A stretch of 64,000 nt of DNA from Pseudomonas sp. RIT-PI-q (GTDB lineage Bacteria; Pseudomonadota; Gammaproteobacteria; Pseudomonadales; Pseudomonadaceae), in assembly GCF_001297125.1 (NCBI RefSeq), contig NZ_LHPC01000025.1:304214-368213 (forward strand), read 5' to 3'. The notes under the pieces are model-generated. The model saw only the letters and a program-made list of their open reading frames with translations. It was not told the origin of the DNA and searched no databases. Positions 55,764-64,000 of this stretch are shown here, piece by piece. How positions within the stretch are numbered: the stretch's first letter is position 1; the number at the start of each line of letters is the position of its first letter. The position numbers were made by a program, and so were the translations under genes.

Positions 55764-56432
55764 TCAGGCGTCGTTTTCGTGGGTCAGTTCGAGCACGCGG
55801 TCGACCAGTTTGTTGATGCCCGACGCCGCTTCGCTGATCGATTGCGCCAGCATGTAAGCCGGAGTGCTCACCAGTTTGCGCGCCTTGTCTTCGACGATCT
55901 CGCTGACCGCGCAATCGGTGTGGGTCGCGCCCATCTTGTTCATGGCCGCAGCGGTGTCGGCGTCGTTGCCAATGGTGCAGGTCACACCCGGCCCATAGAT
56001 CTTCGCCGCCAGCGCCGGCGAGATGCAGATCAGCCCGACGGGCTTGCTTGCTTCGGCAAACGCTTCAGCCAGTGCCAGGACTTCCGGCTGCACGCTGCAA
56101 CCAGCGCCTTCGATGGCGAAGTTCGACAGATTCTTGGCTGCGCCGAAACCACCGGGCACGATCAACGCATCGAAATCTTCGACGTCCGCTTCGCGAATAT
56201 CCTTGATGTTGCCCCGAGCGATTCGCGCCGATTCCACCAGCACGTTGCGCGATTCGGGCATTTCTTCGCCGGTCAGGTGGTTGATCACATGCAACTGCGC
56301 AATATTCGGTGCGAAACACTGCACCTGAGCGCCTCGTTGGTCCAGGCGCAGCAAGGTAATCACGCTTTCGTGGATCTCGGCGCCGTCGTAGACGCCACAG
56401 CCGGAAAGGATCACTGCAATTTTTTTGCTCAT
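55764..56432 (-). CDS. elbB: Isoprenoid biosynthesis glyoxalase ElbB
   Basis: A 222-residue DJ-1/PfpI-fold protein. It begins MSKKIAVILSGCGVYDGAEIHE and has GGFGAAKNLSNFA and the CISPALAAKIYG nucleophile-elbow region, the ElbB pattern. ElbB has weak glyoxalase activity and was linked to isoprenoid synthesis. It is divergent from the sterol desaturase gene. Confidence 0.92.
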   Translation of the reverse strand: MSKKIAVILSGCGVYDGAEIHESVITLLRLDQRGAQVQCFAPNIAQLHVINHLTGEEMPESRNVLVESARIARGNIKDIREADVEDFDALIVPGGFGAAKNLSNFAIEGAGCSVQPEVLALAEAFAEASKPVGLICISPALAAKIYGPGVTCTIGNDADTAAAMNKMGATHTDCAVSEIVEDKARKLVSTPAYMLAQSISEAASGINKLVDRVLELTHENDA

Positions 56433-56548
56433 GGGCTTTTCTCCAGATTCATGGCGTTAAATGTCCACTAATTTGTCACTCGTTGCCATAGGGTTAATTC
56501 ACGGCTACACCTAGCATCTGTCCTCAAGATTCCGACTCAGGGCGTGTC

Positions 56549-57784
56549 ATGGACTTCATTCTGTATGCGGTGCCGTTTTTCTTTGTGCTGATCGCCGTCG
56601 AACTACTGGTGGATCGTTGGCGCGGGGTGAGCAATTATCGCGTGGCCGACGCGATCAACAGCATCAGCACCGGCGTGTTGTCGACCACCACCGGCCTGTT
56701 GACCAAGGGCGTGGGCCTTGTGACCTATGCGTTCGCCCTCAAGCACCTCGCGTTGTTCGAACTCTCGGCCGAGAGTGTTTGGGTCTGGGTATTCGCCTTC
56801 GTCCTCTACGACTTCTGCTACTACTGGCTGCACCGCATGGGCCACGAGCGCAACATCCTCTGGGCGGCGCATTCGGTGCATCACCAGAGTGAGGACTACA
56901 ACCTCTCCACGGCCCTGCGCCAGACCAGTACCGGGTTCCTGCTGAGCTGGATTTTCTACCTGCCGATGGCCGTGCTCGGTGTGCCGTTGCTGGTGTTCAT
57001 CAGCGTCGCGTCGCTGAACCTGCTGTACCAGTTCTGGGTGCACACCCGGCACATTCCCAAGCTCGGCTGGTTCGAGTGGTTCTTCGTCACGCCGTCCAAT
57101 CATCGGGCTCACCATGCACAGAACGCTCTCTACATGGATCGCAACTACGGCGGGGTGTTCATTATTTGGGACCGTCTATTTGGCTCGTTCCAGGAAGAGG
57201 ACGATAACGAACCGGTGATTTTCGGCGTGACCACGCCGCTGGCGAGCTGGAACCCGGTGTGGGCGAACGTGCAGTTCTATGCGCAATTGTGGGCCGATGC
57301 GCGGCGTGCCGAGAGCACCTGGGACAAGCTGCGGATCTGGTTCATGCGCACCGGTTGGCGGCCGGCGGACGTGGCGGCCAAGTACCCGATGAACAAACCG
57401 GACCTGAGTCAGTTCCGCAAATTCGAAGTGCTGCTGGAGGGGCGTCAGCAGGTCTATGTCGTGCTGCAGTTTTGCGTCTACATCGCGCTCGGCAGCTATT
57501 TGATGAACCTGGAGCCGAGTCTGCCGACCGCCGCCTTGGTGCTGGGCTGGAGTGCGGTGGCGCTGGGCTTGTTTGTGCTGGGCGTGGCCCTGGAGAATCG
57601 CCCGTGGGCGTTGAAGCTGGAGCTGCTGCGGCTGGCATCGAATGTGCCGCTGGTGTGGCTGGCGCCGGTGGTCGGGCTGTGGCCGGCCAGCGCGGTGGGC
57701 TGGGTCGGCCTGATCAGTTACAGCCTGCTCAGTGGTATCGGTCTCTACTGTTGCAGAAACCGTTTCACTCGGCTGGCGTCTTAG
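56549..57784 (+). CDS. Fatty acid hydroxylase/sterol desaturase superfamily protein
   Basis: A 411-residue membrane di-iron enzyme. The histidine boxes are HRMGHE (about residue 99), HSVHHQSEDY, HTRHI and NHRAHHAQN. Several membrane segments precede and follow, and the C-terminal 130 residues add four more. The substrate, a lipid or sterol-like molecule, is unknown. Its end overlaps the convergent DedA gene by 20 bases. Confidence 0.9.
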   Translation: MDFILYAVPFFFVLIAVELLVDRWRGVSNYRVADAINSISTGVLSTTTGLLTKGVGLVTYAFALKHLALFELSAESVWVWVFAFVLYDFCYYWLHRMGHERNILWAAHSVHHQSEDYNLSTALRQTSTGFLLSWIFYLPMAVLGVPLLVFISVASLNLLYQFWVHTRHIPKLGWFEWFFVTPSNHRAHHAQNALYMDRNYGGVFIIWDRLFGSFQEEDDNEPVIFGVTTPLASWNPVWANVQFYAQLWADARRAESTWDKLRIWFMRTGWRPADVAAKYPMNKPDLSQFRKFEVLLEGRQQVYVVLQFCVYIALGSYLMNLEPSLPTAALVLGWSAVALGLFVLGVALENRPWALKLELLRLASNVPLVWLAPVVGLWPASAVGWVGLISYSLLSGIGLYCCRNRFTRLAS

Positions 57785-58388
57785 TCTCGGCAGCCTTGGC
57801 CAATTCGGCCTGCTCGTCGGCGTAGATCTTCTTCGCCAGACGGGCATTCTTGAAGCGTCGACGCAGCCACAGGACGAAGCCCAGCACCAGCAGGGCGCCG
57901 AGCACCCACAGCTCGTATTTCTTGACGCTGCCGAGCATGCCTTCCAGCACCGCACCGAAGTGATAAGCGGCAGCCGCCAGCGCCGTCGCCCAGATCGCCG
58001 CGCCAATCCCGTTCAGCAACAGATACCGGCCCGGCGGATAGCCCGACAAACCGATCGCCACCGGCATCACCGTGCGCAGGCCATAGACGAAGCGGAAGCT
58101 CAGCACCCAGATGTCCGGATGCTTGCGAATATGCTCCAGCGCTCGATCGCCCATCATTTGCCAGCGCGGCTTGCGTGCCAGCAACTTGCGGCCGTGCTTG
58201 CGCCCCAGGAAGTACCAGAGCTGGTCGCCGGCATAGCTGCCGAAGAACGCTACGACGACCACCAGGTTGATGTCCATGTATCCACGGAACGCGAGGAAGC
58301 CTGCGAGCACCAGAATGGTTTCGCCTTCGAAGAACGTGCCGAGGAAAAGGGCAAAGTAGCCGAAGTCATGCAGAAATTGTTGGAGCAT
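57765..58388 (-). CDS. DedA family membrane protein
   Basis: A 207-residue inner-membrane protein. The family stretches LFLGTFFEGETILVLAGFLAFRG, FFGSYAGDQLWYFLGRKHG and FRFVYGLRTVMPVAIGLSGYPPGRYLLLNGIGA, with the conserved E and R residues, are present. DedA proteins are lipid transporters (undecaprenyl phosphate recycling) and affect membrane potential and drug tolerance. Its start lies about 210 bp from hemB. Confidence 0.92.
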   Translation of the reverse strand: MLQQFLHDFGYFALFLGTFFEGETILVLAGFLAFRGYMDINLVVVVAFFGSYAGDQLWYFLGRKHGRKLLARKPRWQMMGDRALEHIRKHPDIWVLSFRFVYGLRTVMPVAIGLSGYPPGRYLLLNGIGAAIWATALAAAAYHFGAVLEGMLGSVKKYELWVLGALLVLGFVLWLRRRFKNARLAKKIYADEQAELAKAAETKTPAE

Positions 58389-58443
58389 TGTCTGGGTGCT
58401 GGCGAAATGAACGCGCAGCCTAACCCTTCGTGCACATTCATGA

Positions 58444-59610
<1,167 letters not shown>

Positions 59611-59628
59611 CCCTCCCAGGAACATTCG

Positions 59629-61851
59629 ATGAATACCGAAGGACTCACTGAAGTTGCTGTAAAAGATGCTCAACCCGTGGTGGAGCAAATCTCCGAAACC
59701 CCGCCGGAACTGGAGCCTGCTCCACCCGCGGTGGTCGCCGAGCCCGTTGCGGCGGCACCGGCGATTGCCATTCCCGGCCTGGATGACAGCAGCCTGTACA
59801 TCCATCGCGAGCTCTCGCAACTGCAGTTCAACATCCGCGTGCTGGAACAGGCGCTGGATGAGTCCTACCCGTTGCTGGAGCGTCTGAAGTTTCTGCTGAT
59901 CTTCTCCAGCAACCTGGACGAGTTCTTCGAGATTCGCGTTGCCGGCCTGAAGAAGCAGATCACCTTCGCCCGTGAACAGGCCGGCGCCGATGGCCTGCAA
60001 CCGCACCAGGCCCTGGCCCGGATCAGCGAGCTGGTGCACGGCCACGTCGATCGCCAGTACGCGATCCTCAACGACATTTTGCTGCCGGAACTGGAAAAGC
60101 ATCAGGTCCGCTTCATTCGCCGGCGTCACTGGACCACCAAACTCAAGACCTGGGTCCGCCGTTATTTCCGTGACGAGATCGCGCCGATCATCACCCCGAT
60201 CGGCCTCGACCCGACGCACCCGTTCCCGTTGCTGGTGAACAAGAGCCTGAACTTCATCGTCGAACTCGAAGGCATCGACGCCTTCGGTCGCGATTCCGGT
60301 CTGGCGATCATCCCGGCACCGCGTCTGCTGCCCCGGGTCATCAAGGTGCCGGAAGAAGTCGGCGGCCCTGGCGACAACTATGTGTTCCTGTCGTCGATGA
60401 TCCACGCTCACGCCGATGACCTGTTCCAGGGCATGAAGGTCAAGGGCTGCTACCAGTTCCGCCTGACCCGAAACGCCGACCTGTCCGTCGACACCGAAGA
60501 CGTGGAAGACTTGGCCCGCGCCCTGCGCGGCGAGTTGTTCTCCCGTCGCTACGGTGACGCGGTGCGCCTGGAAGTCGCCGACACGTGCCCGAAACACCTG
60601 TCCGACTACTTGCTCAAGCAGTTCAACCTGCACGAGACCGAGCTGTATCAGGTCAACGGTCCGGTCAACCTGACCCGACTGTTCAGCATCACCGGCCTGG
60701 ACAGCCAGCGCGAACTGCAATACCTGCCGTTCACGCCGCAGATCCCGAAACTGCTGCAGAACAGCGAGAACGTTTTCAGCGTGATCAGCAAGCAGGACAT
60801 TCTGCTGCTGCACCCGTTCGAGTCGTTCACCCCGGTGGTCGACCTGCTGCGCCAGGCGGCCAAGGACCCGCACGTACTGGCGGTCCGTCAGACCCTGTAT
60901 CGCTCCGGCGCCAACTCGGAAATCGTCGACGCGCTGGTCGATGCGGCGCGTAACGGTAAAGAAGTTACTGCGGTGATCGAGCTGCGTGCGCGGTTCGACG
61001 AAGAGTCCAACCTGCAACTGGCCAGCCGTCTGCAAGCGGCCGGTGCGGTGGTGATCTACGGCGTGGTCGGCTTCAAGACCCACGCCAAGATGATGCTGAT
61101 CCTGCGTCGCGAGGCCGGCGAGATTGTCCGTTACGCCCACTTGGGTACGGGCAACTACCACGCAGCCAACGCCCGTCTGTACACCGACTACAGCCTGCTG
61201 ACGTCCGACGACGCCTTGTGCGAAGACGTCGGCAAACTGTTCAGCCAGTTGATCGGCATGGGCAAGACCCTGCGCATGAAGAAGCTGCTGCACGCGCCGT
61301 TCACGTTGAAGAAGGGCATGCTCGACATGATTGCCCGCGAAACCCAGTTCGCCCTCGACGGCAAACCGGCGCACATCATCGCCAAGTTCAACTCGCTGAC
61401 CGACCCGAAGATCATCCGCGCGCTGTACAAGGCCAGCCAGTCCGGGGTGCGTATCGACCTCGTGGTGCGTGGCATGTGCTGCCTGCGTCCGGGCATCGCC
61501 GGGGTTTCGCACAACATCCACGTGCGCTCGATCATTGGTCGCTTCCTGGAACACACCCGGGTCTTCTACTTCCTCAACGGTGGTGAGGAGCAGATGTTCC
61601 TGTCCAGCGCCGACTGGATGGAGCGCAACCTCGACAAGCGCGTCGAGACTTGCTTCCCGGTCGAGGGCAAGAAGCTGATCATGCGGGTCAAGAAAGAGCT
61701 GGAGCTGTATCTCACCGATAACACTCACAGCTGGAGCCTGCAGTCGGATGGTCGTTACATCCGCAACACGCCGACTGGCAACCAGAACCCACGCAGCGCC
61801 CAGGCAACCTTGCTGGAGCGTTTGGGCAGCCCGATTCTGGCTGTTCGTTAA
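59629..61851 (+). CDS. ppk1: Polyphosphate kinase 1
   Basis: A 740-residue enzyme that builds polyphosphate from ATP. The N-terminal 45 residues are a variable Pro/Ala/Val-rich extension. The conserved core starts at [22 protein letters not shown]. The phosphorylated histidine is expected in [16 protein letters not shown], with [17 protein letters not shown] and the second PLD-like motif ([12 protein letters not shown]) later. It follows hemB and converges on ppx. Confidence 0.95.
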   Translation: MNTEGLTEVAVKDAQPVVEQISETPPELEPAPPAVVAEPVAAAPAIAIPGLDDSSLYIHRELSQLQFNIRVLEQALDESYPLLERLKFLLIFSSNLDEFFEIRVAGLKKQITFAREQAGADGLQPHQALARISELVHGHVDRQYAILNDILLPELEKHQVRFIRRRHWTTKLKTWVRRYFRDEIAPIITPIGLDPTHPFPLLVNKSLNFIVELEGIDAFGRDSGLAIIPAPRLLPRVIKVPEEVGGPGDNYVFLSSMIHAHADDLFQGMKVKGCYQFRLTRNADLSVDTEDVEDLARALRGELFSRRYGDAVRLEVADTCPKHLSDYLLKQFNLHETELYQVNGPVNLTRLFSITGLDSQRELQYLPFTPQIPKLLQNSENVFSVISKQDILLLHPFESFTPVVDLLRQAAKDPHVLAVRQTLYRSGANSEIVDALVDAARNGKEVTAVIELRARFDEESNLQLASRLQAAGAVVIYGVVGFKTHAKMMLILRREAGEIVRYAHLGTGNYHAANARLYTDYSLLTSDDALCEDVGKLFSQLIGMGKTLRMKKLLHAPFTLKKGMLDMIARETQFALDGKPAHIIAKFNSLTDPKIIRALYKASQSGVRIDLVVRGMCCLRPGIAGVSHNIHVRSIIGRFLEHTRVFYFLNGGEEQMFLSSADWMERNLDKRVETCFPVEGKKLIMRVKKELELYLTDNTHSWSLQSDGRYIRNTPTGNQNPRSAQATLLERLGSPILAVR

Positions 61852-62244
61852 CGCTGGTGTGAGGTAAAAAAAAATGGCGATCCCTGCGGATCGCCATTTT
61901 TGTTTCCGCCACCGCCCCCTGTAGGAGCTGGCTTGCCAGCGAATGGCCTTCAAGCCTTGCATCGATTTCAAGGATGCCTTCGCCAGCAAGCCGGCTCCTA
62001 CAAGGACCGTGTCCGACGAACGTTTACCGGTGTGCATTGAACGCTTTGGCAGCCCGATTCTGACTGTCCGGTGTGATGTAAAAAAATGGCGATCCCTGCG
62101 GCTCGCCATTTTTGTTGCCCCACCGTCCCCTGTAGGAGCTGGCTTGCCAGCGAATGGCCTTCAAGCCTTGCATCGATTTCAAGGACGCCTTCGCCAGCAA
62201 GCCGGCTCCTACAGGACCGCGCCCGGTAAACGTTTACCGGTGTT
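61814..62244. repeat. Tandem duplication of the ppk 3' end, terminator and REP pair
   Basis: Copy 1 (61814-62034) and copy 2 (about 62037-62244) each hold a ppk-end-like stretch (GGCAGCCCGATTCTG), a terminator (61870-61901 and 62080-62113, ATGGCGATCC with a matching arm), an inverted REP pair (61918-62002 and 62129-62216) and CGTTTACCGGTGT. The offset varies between 210 and 223 bases because of small indels. Copy 2 ends at the ppx stop codon. Confidence 0.9.
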
Positions 62245-63747
62245 TTAGCGAACGCTAAGCACGAAGCCAACCCGTGTCAGCCATTCCGCTTCGAGGGCGA
62301 AATCGGCCTGGGTCAGCTGGTTTTCGTCCAGCCAGTTCTTCGGGAACTGCACATCAAGGCTGTCGCCATTGGCATGCAGCACGACCTGGGGCATTTCCTG
62401 GGTGCCGCGGATGTGATGGAACAGGATCGCAAAGCGCAGCAGCACGCACAGGCGAATCAGCTTGATGCCTTCGTCGCCAAAATCGGCAAACCGGTCCCGG
62501 GGAATATTGCGGCGGTGACCGCGCACCAGCAGCGCGAGCATCAGTTGGTCTTCGCGGGAGAATCCGGCCAGGTCCGAATGCTCGATCAGGTAAGAGCCGT
62601 GCTTGTGGTACTGATAGTGAGCGATGTCCAGGCCCACTTCATGGACCTTGGCCGCCCAGCCGAGCAGCTCGCGCCAGACGCCATCGTCCAGGTCCCAATC
62701 CTCGGCCACTTGATCGAAGGCATGCAGCGCTTTGCGCTCGACCCGCGCCGCTTGTTCCAGATCGACGTGATAACGCTCCATCAGCGAGCTGAGGGTGCGC
62801 TCACGGACGTCTTCGTGATGATGACGGCCCAACAGGTCGTAGAGCACGCCTTCGCGCAGGGCGCCTTCACAGTGGTCCATGCGTTGCAGTTCTAGGGCGT
62901 CGAAGATGGCTTCGAGAATCGCCAGGCCGGCAGGGAAGATCGCCCGGCGGTCGGGCTTGATGCCTTCGAAGTCGATCTTTTCGACGTCGCCGAGCTTGAT
63001 CAGTTTGCGCTTGAGCCAGGCCAGGCCTGGGGCGTTGACTTCACCTGCACCGTGACCGCCGGCCTTCAGCGCCAGGCCGATGGCGCGAATGGTGCCCGAG
63101 GAGCCGATGGCTTCATCCCAGGTCAGGCGGTGCAGGGCGTGTTCGATGCTCATGATCTCCAGCCGCGCCGCGGTGTACGCCTGGGCGTAGCGGGCCGGGG
63201 TGATCTTGCCGTCCTTGAAATAGCGCTGGGTGTAGCTGACGCAGCCCATTTGCAGGCTTTCGCGCAGCAGCGGTTCGAAGCGCTGGCCGATGATGAATTC
63301 GGTACTGCCGCCGCCGATGTCGGCCACCAGGCGCTTGCCCGGGGTGTCGGCGAGGGTGTGGGAGACGCCGAGGTAGATCAGGCGCGCTTCTTCGCGGCCG
63401 GAGATGACTTCCACCGGGTGGCCGAGGATTTCTTCGGCGCGGCGGATGAATTCGCCACGGTTGCGGGCTTCACGCAGGGCGTTGGTGCCGACGATCCGCA
63501 CGGCGCCAGTCGGCATACCGTTGATCAGTTGGGCAAAACGCTTCAGGCAATCGAGCCCGCGCTGCATGGATTCTTCACTGAGCTGGCGCTCATCGTCGAT
63601 GCCGGCGGCCAGCTGCACCTTCTCCCCGAGTCGTTCGAGAATACGGATTTCGCCGTTCTGGGCCTTGGCCACGACCATGTGAAAGCTGTTGGAGCCCAGG
63701 TCGATTGCGGCGATCAGGGACAGATTCTTGGCTTGGGATTGCGGCAT
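62245..63747 (-). CDS. ppx: Exopolyphosphatase
   Basis: A 500-residue Ppx/GppA enzyme that removes phosphate from polyphosphate chains. The ASKHA motifs are [18 protein letters not shown] (about 10-27) and [14 protein letters not shown], with LGVSHTLAD between. The C-terminal HD-like domain has [21 protein letters not shown]. It is convergent with ppk, the enzyme with the opposite reaction. Confidence 0.95.
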   Translation of the reverse strand: MPQSQAKNLSLIAAIDLGSNSFHMVVAKAQNGEIRILERLGEKVQLAAGIDDERQLSEESMQRGLDCLKRFAQLINGMPTGAVRIVGTNALREARNRGEFIRRAEEILGHPVEVISGREEARLIYLGVSHTLADTPGKRLVADIGGGSTEFIIGQRFEPLLRESLQMGCVSYTQRYFKDGKITPARYAQAYTAARLEIMSIEHALHRLTWDEAIGSSGTIRAIGLALKAGGHGAGEVNAPGLAWLKRKLIKLGDVEKIDFEGIKPDRRAIFPAGLAILEAIFDALELQRMDHCEGALREGVLYDLLGRHHHEDVRERTLSSLMERYHVDLEQAARVERKALHAFDQVAEDWDLDDGVWRELLGWAAKVHEVGLDIAHYQYHKHGSYLIEHSDLAGFSREDQLMLALLVRGHRRNIPRDRFADFGDEGIKLIRLCVLLRFAILFHHIRGTQEMPQVVLHANGDSLDVQFPKNWLDENQLTQADFALEAEWLTRVGFVLSVR

Positions 63748-63811
63748 GGTCAGGGGGTCTCGGTCGATAACCTCGACATCGTGCCACGATCAAACGCTGC
63801 CGCCAACGCAT

Positions 63812-63892
63812 AGGGGCTGCCGAAGGCTGCGATCTTTTACCACGGGGCATCCGAGGTGTTGCGAATGGCCTCTTCGCGGGCAAGCCCGCTTG
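63812..63892. repeat. Single repeat copies upstream of ppx
   Basis: GGGCTGCCGAAGGCTGCGATC (63814-63834) and CTTCGCGGGCAAGCCCGCTT (63872-63891) are single copies of the two repeat types. The window end (63748-64000) holds no gene start that I can support. Confidence 0.7.
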
Positions 63893-64000
63893 TATGGTAG
63901 GACTTGAAGGGAGGAGGAGGGACAAAGCCCGATTCTGACTGTTGACGCAGTACAGATCCGTGGGAGATTTCGCCTCTCCTCCTTTCACCCAAGCGCCGAT

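Overview
The window is a chromosomal segment of a Pseudomonas, most likely of the P. fluorescens group. Three things point there. The coding sequence is GC-rich and densely packed. The gene order (xpt, rep, GGDEF-EAL gene, MATE, LysR, comM, glnK-amtB, sutA, xerC-dapF-lysA, cyaY, rnk, cyaA, argH, algR, hemCDXY, dsbH, algQ, algP, hemB, ppk, ppx) matches, as I remember it, the PA5298 to PA5241 stretch of P. aeruginosa. The intergenic spaces carry REP/REPIN-type inverted repeats (GTGGGAGCGGGCTTGCCCGC and GTAGGAGC variants) typical of the fluorescens group. No rRNA, tRNA or CRISPR array was found.

Layout. 0-11.6 kb is conserved core: end of an acetyl-CoA hydrolase/transferase gene, xpt, rep, a c-di-GMP enzyme, a MATE exporter, a LysR regulator, a Cache-domain chemoreceptor with a FliA-type promoter, and an exported aldose-epimerase-like protein. 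11.65-21.92 kb is comM split in two by an 8,770-bp genomic island. Removing exactly 8,770 bp rejoins comM as a 498-codon frame, so the island is a clean site-specific insertion. The probable agent is the large serine recombinase at 19.5-21.2 kb, which lies beside one junction. The island also holds an overlapping cluster of five unrecognised genes (13.1-16.2 kb), a second, small serine recombinase with a repeat-rich upstream region, a protein with a HEPN-RNase-like motif behind a leader that can fold two ways, an exported protein, and a small coiled-coil gene under a LexA-box-like palindrome. No REP copy was seen in the island.

21.9-24.1 kb is accessory sequence outside the island: a 55-codon gene, a higBA-type toxin-antitoxin pair, a BRO-N protein and a cruciform-like repeat. 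24.1-36.8 kb returns to core: ubiK, nitrogen-regulated glnK-amtB with NtrC-like and sigma-54-like sites, sutA, the lptM-lysA-dapF-DUF484-xerC-HAD operon, cyaY, rnk and class I adenylate cyclase. 36.9-64 kb continues with argH, algR (no algZ/fimS beside it), hemCDXY, a dsbB/dsbH gene interrupted by an amber codon between its active-site cysteines, algQ, algP, an ABC-F ATPase, MscS, LysE, a cytochrome c-FTR1 iron permease, elbB, hemB, and the convergent ppk and ppx genes separated by a tandem duplication.

The best candidate for an undescribed system is the comM island. The integrase reading frame is coupled to the broken host gene by a TGATG stop-start, another gene looks SOS-controlled, and the cargo is largely unrecognised and includes a possible RNase.
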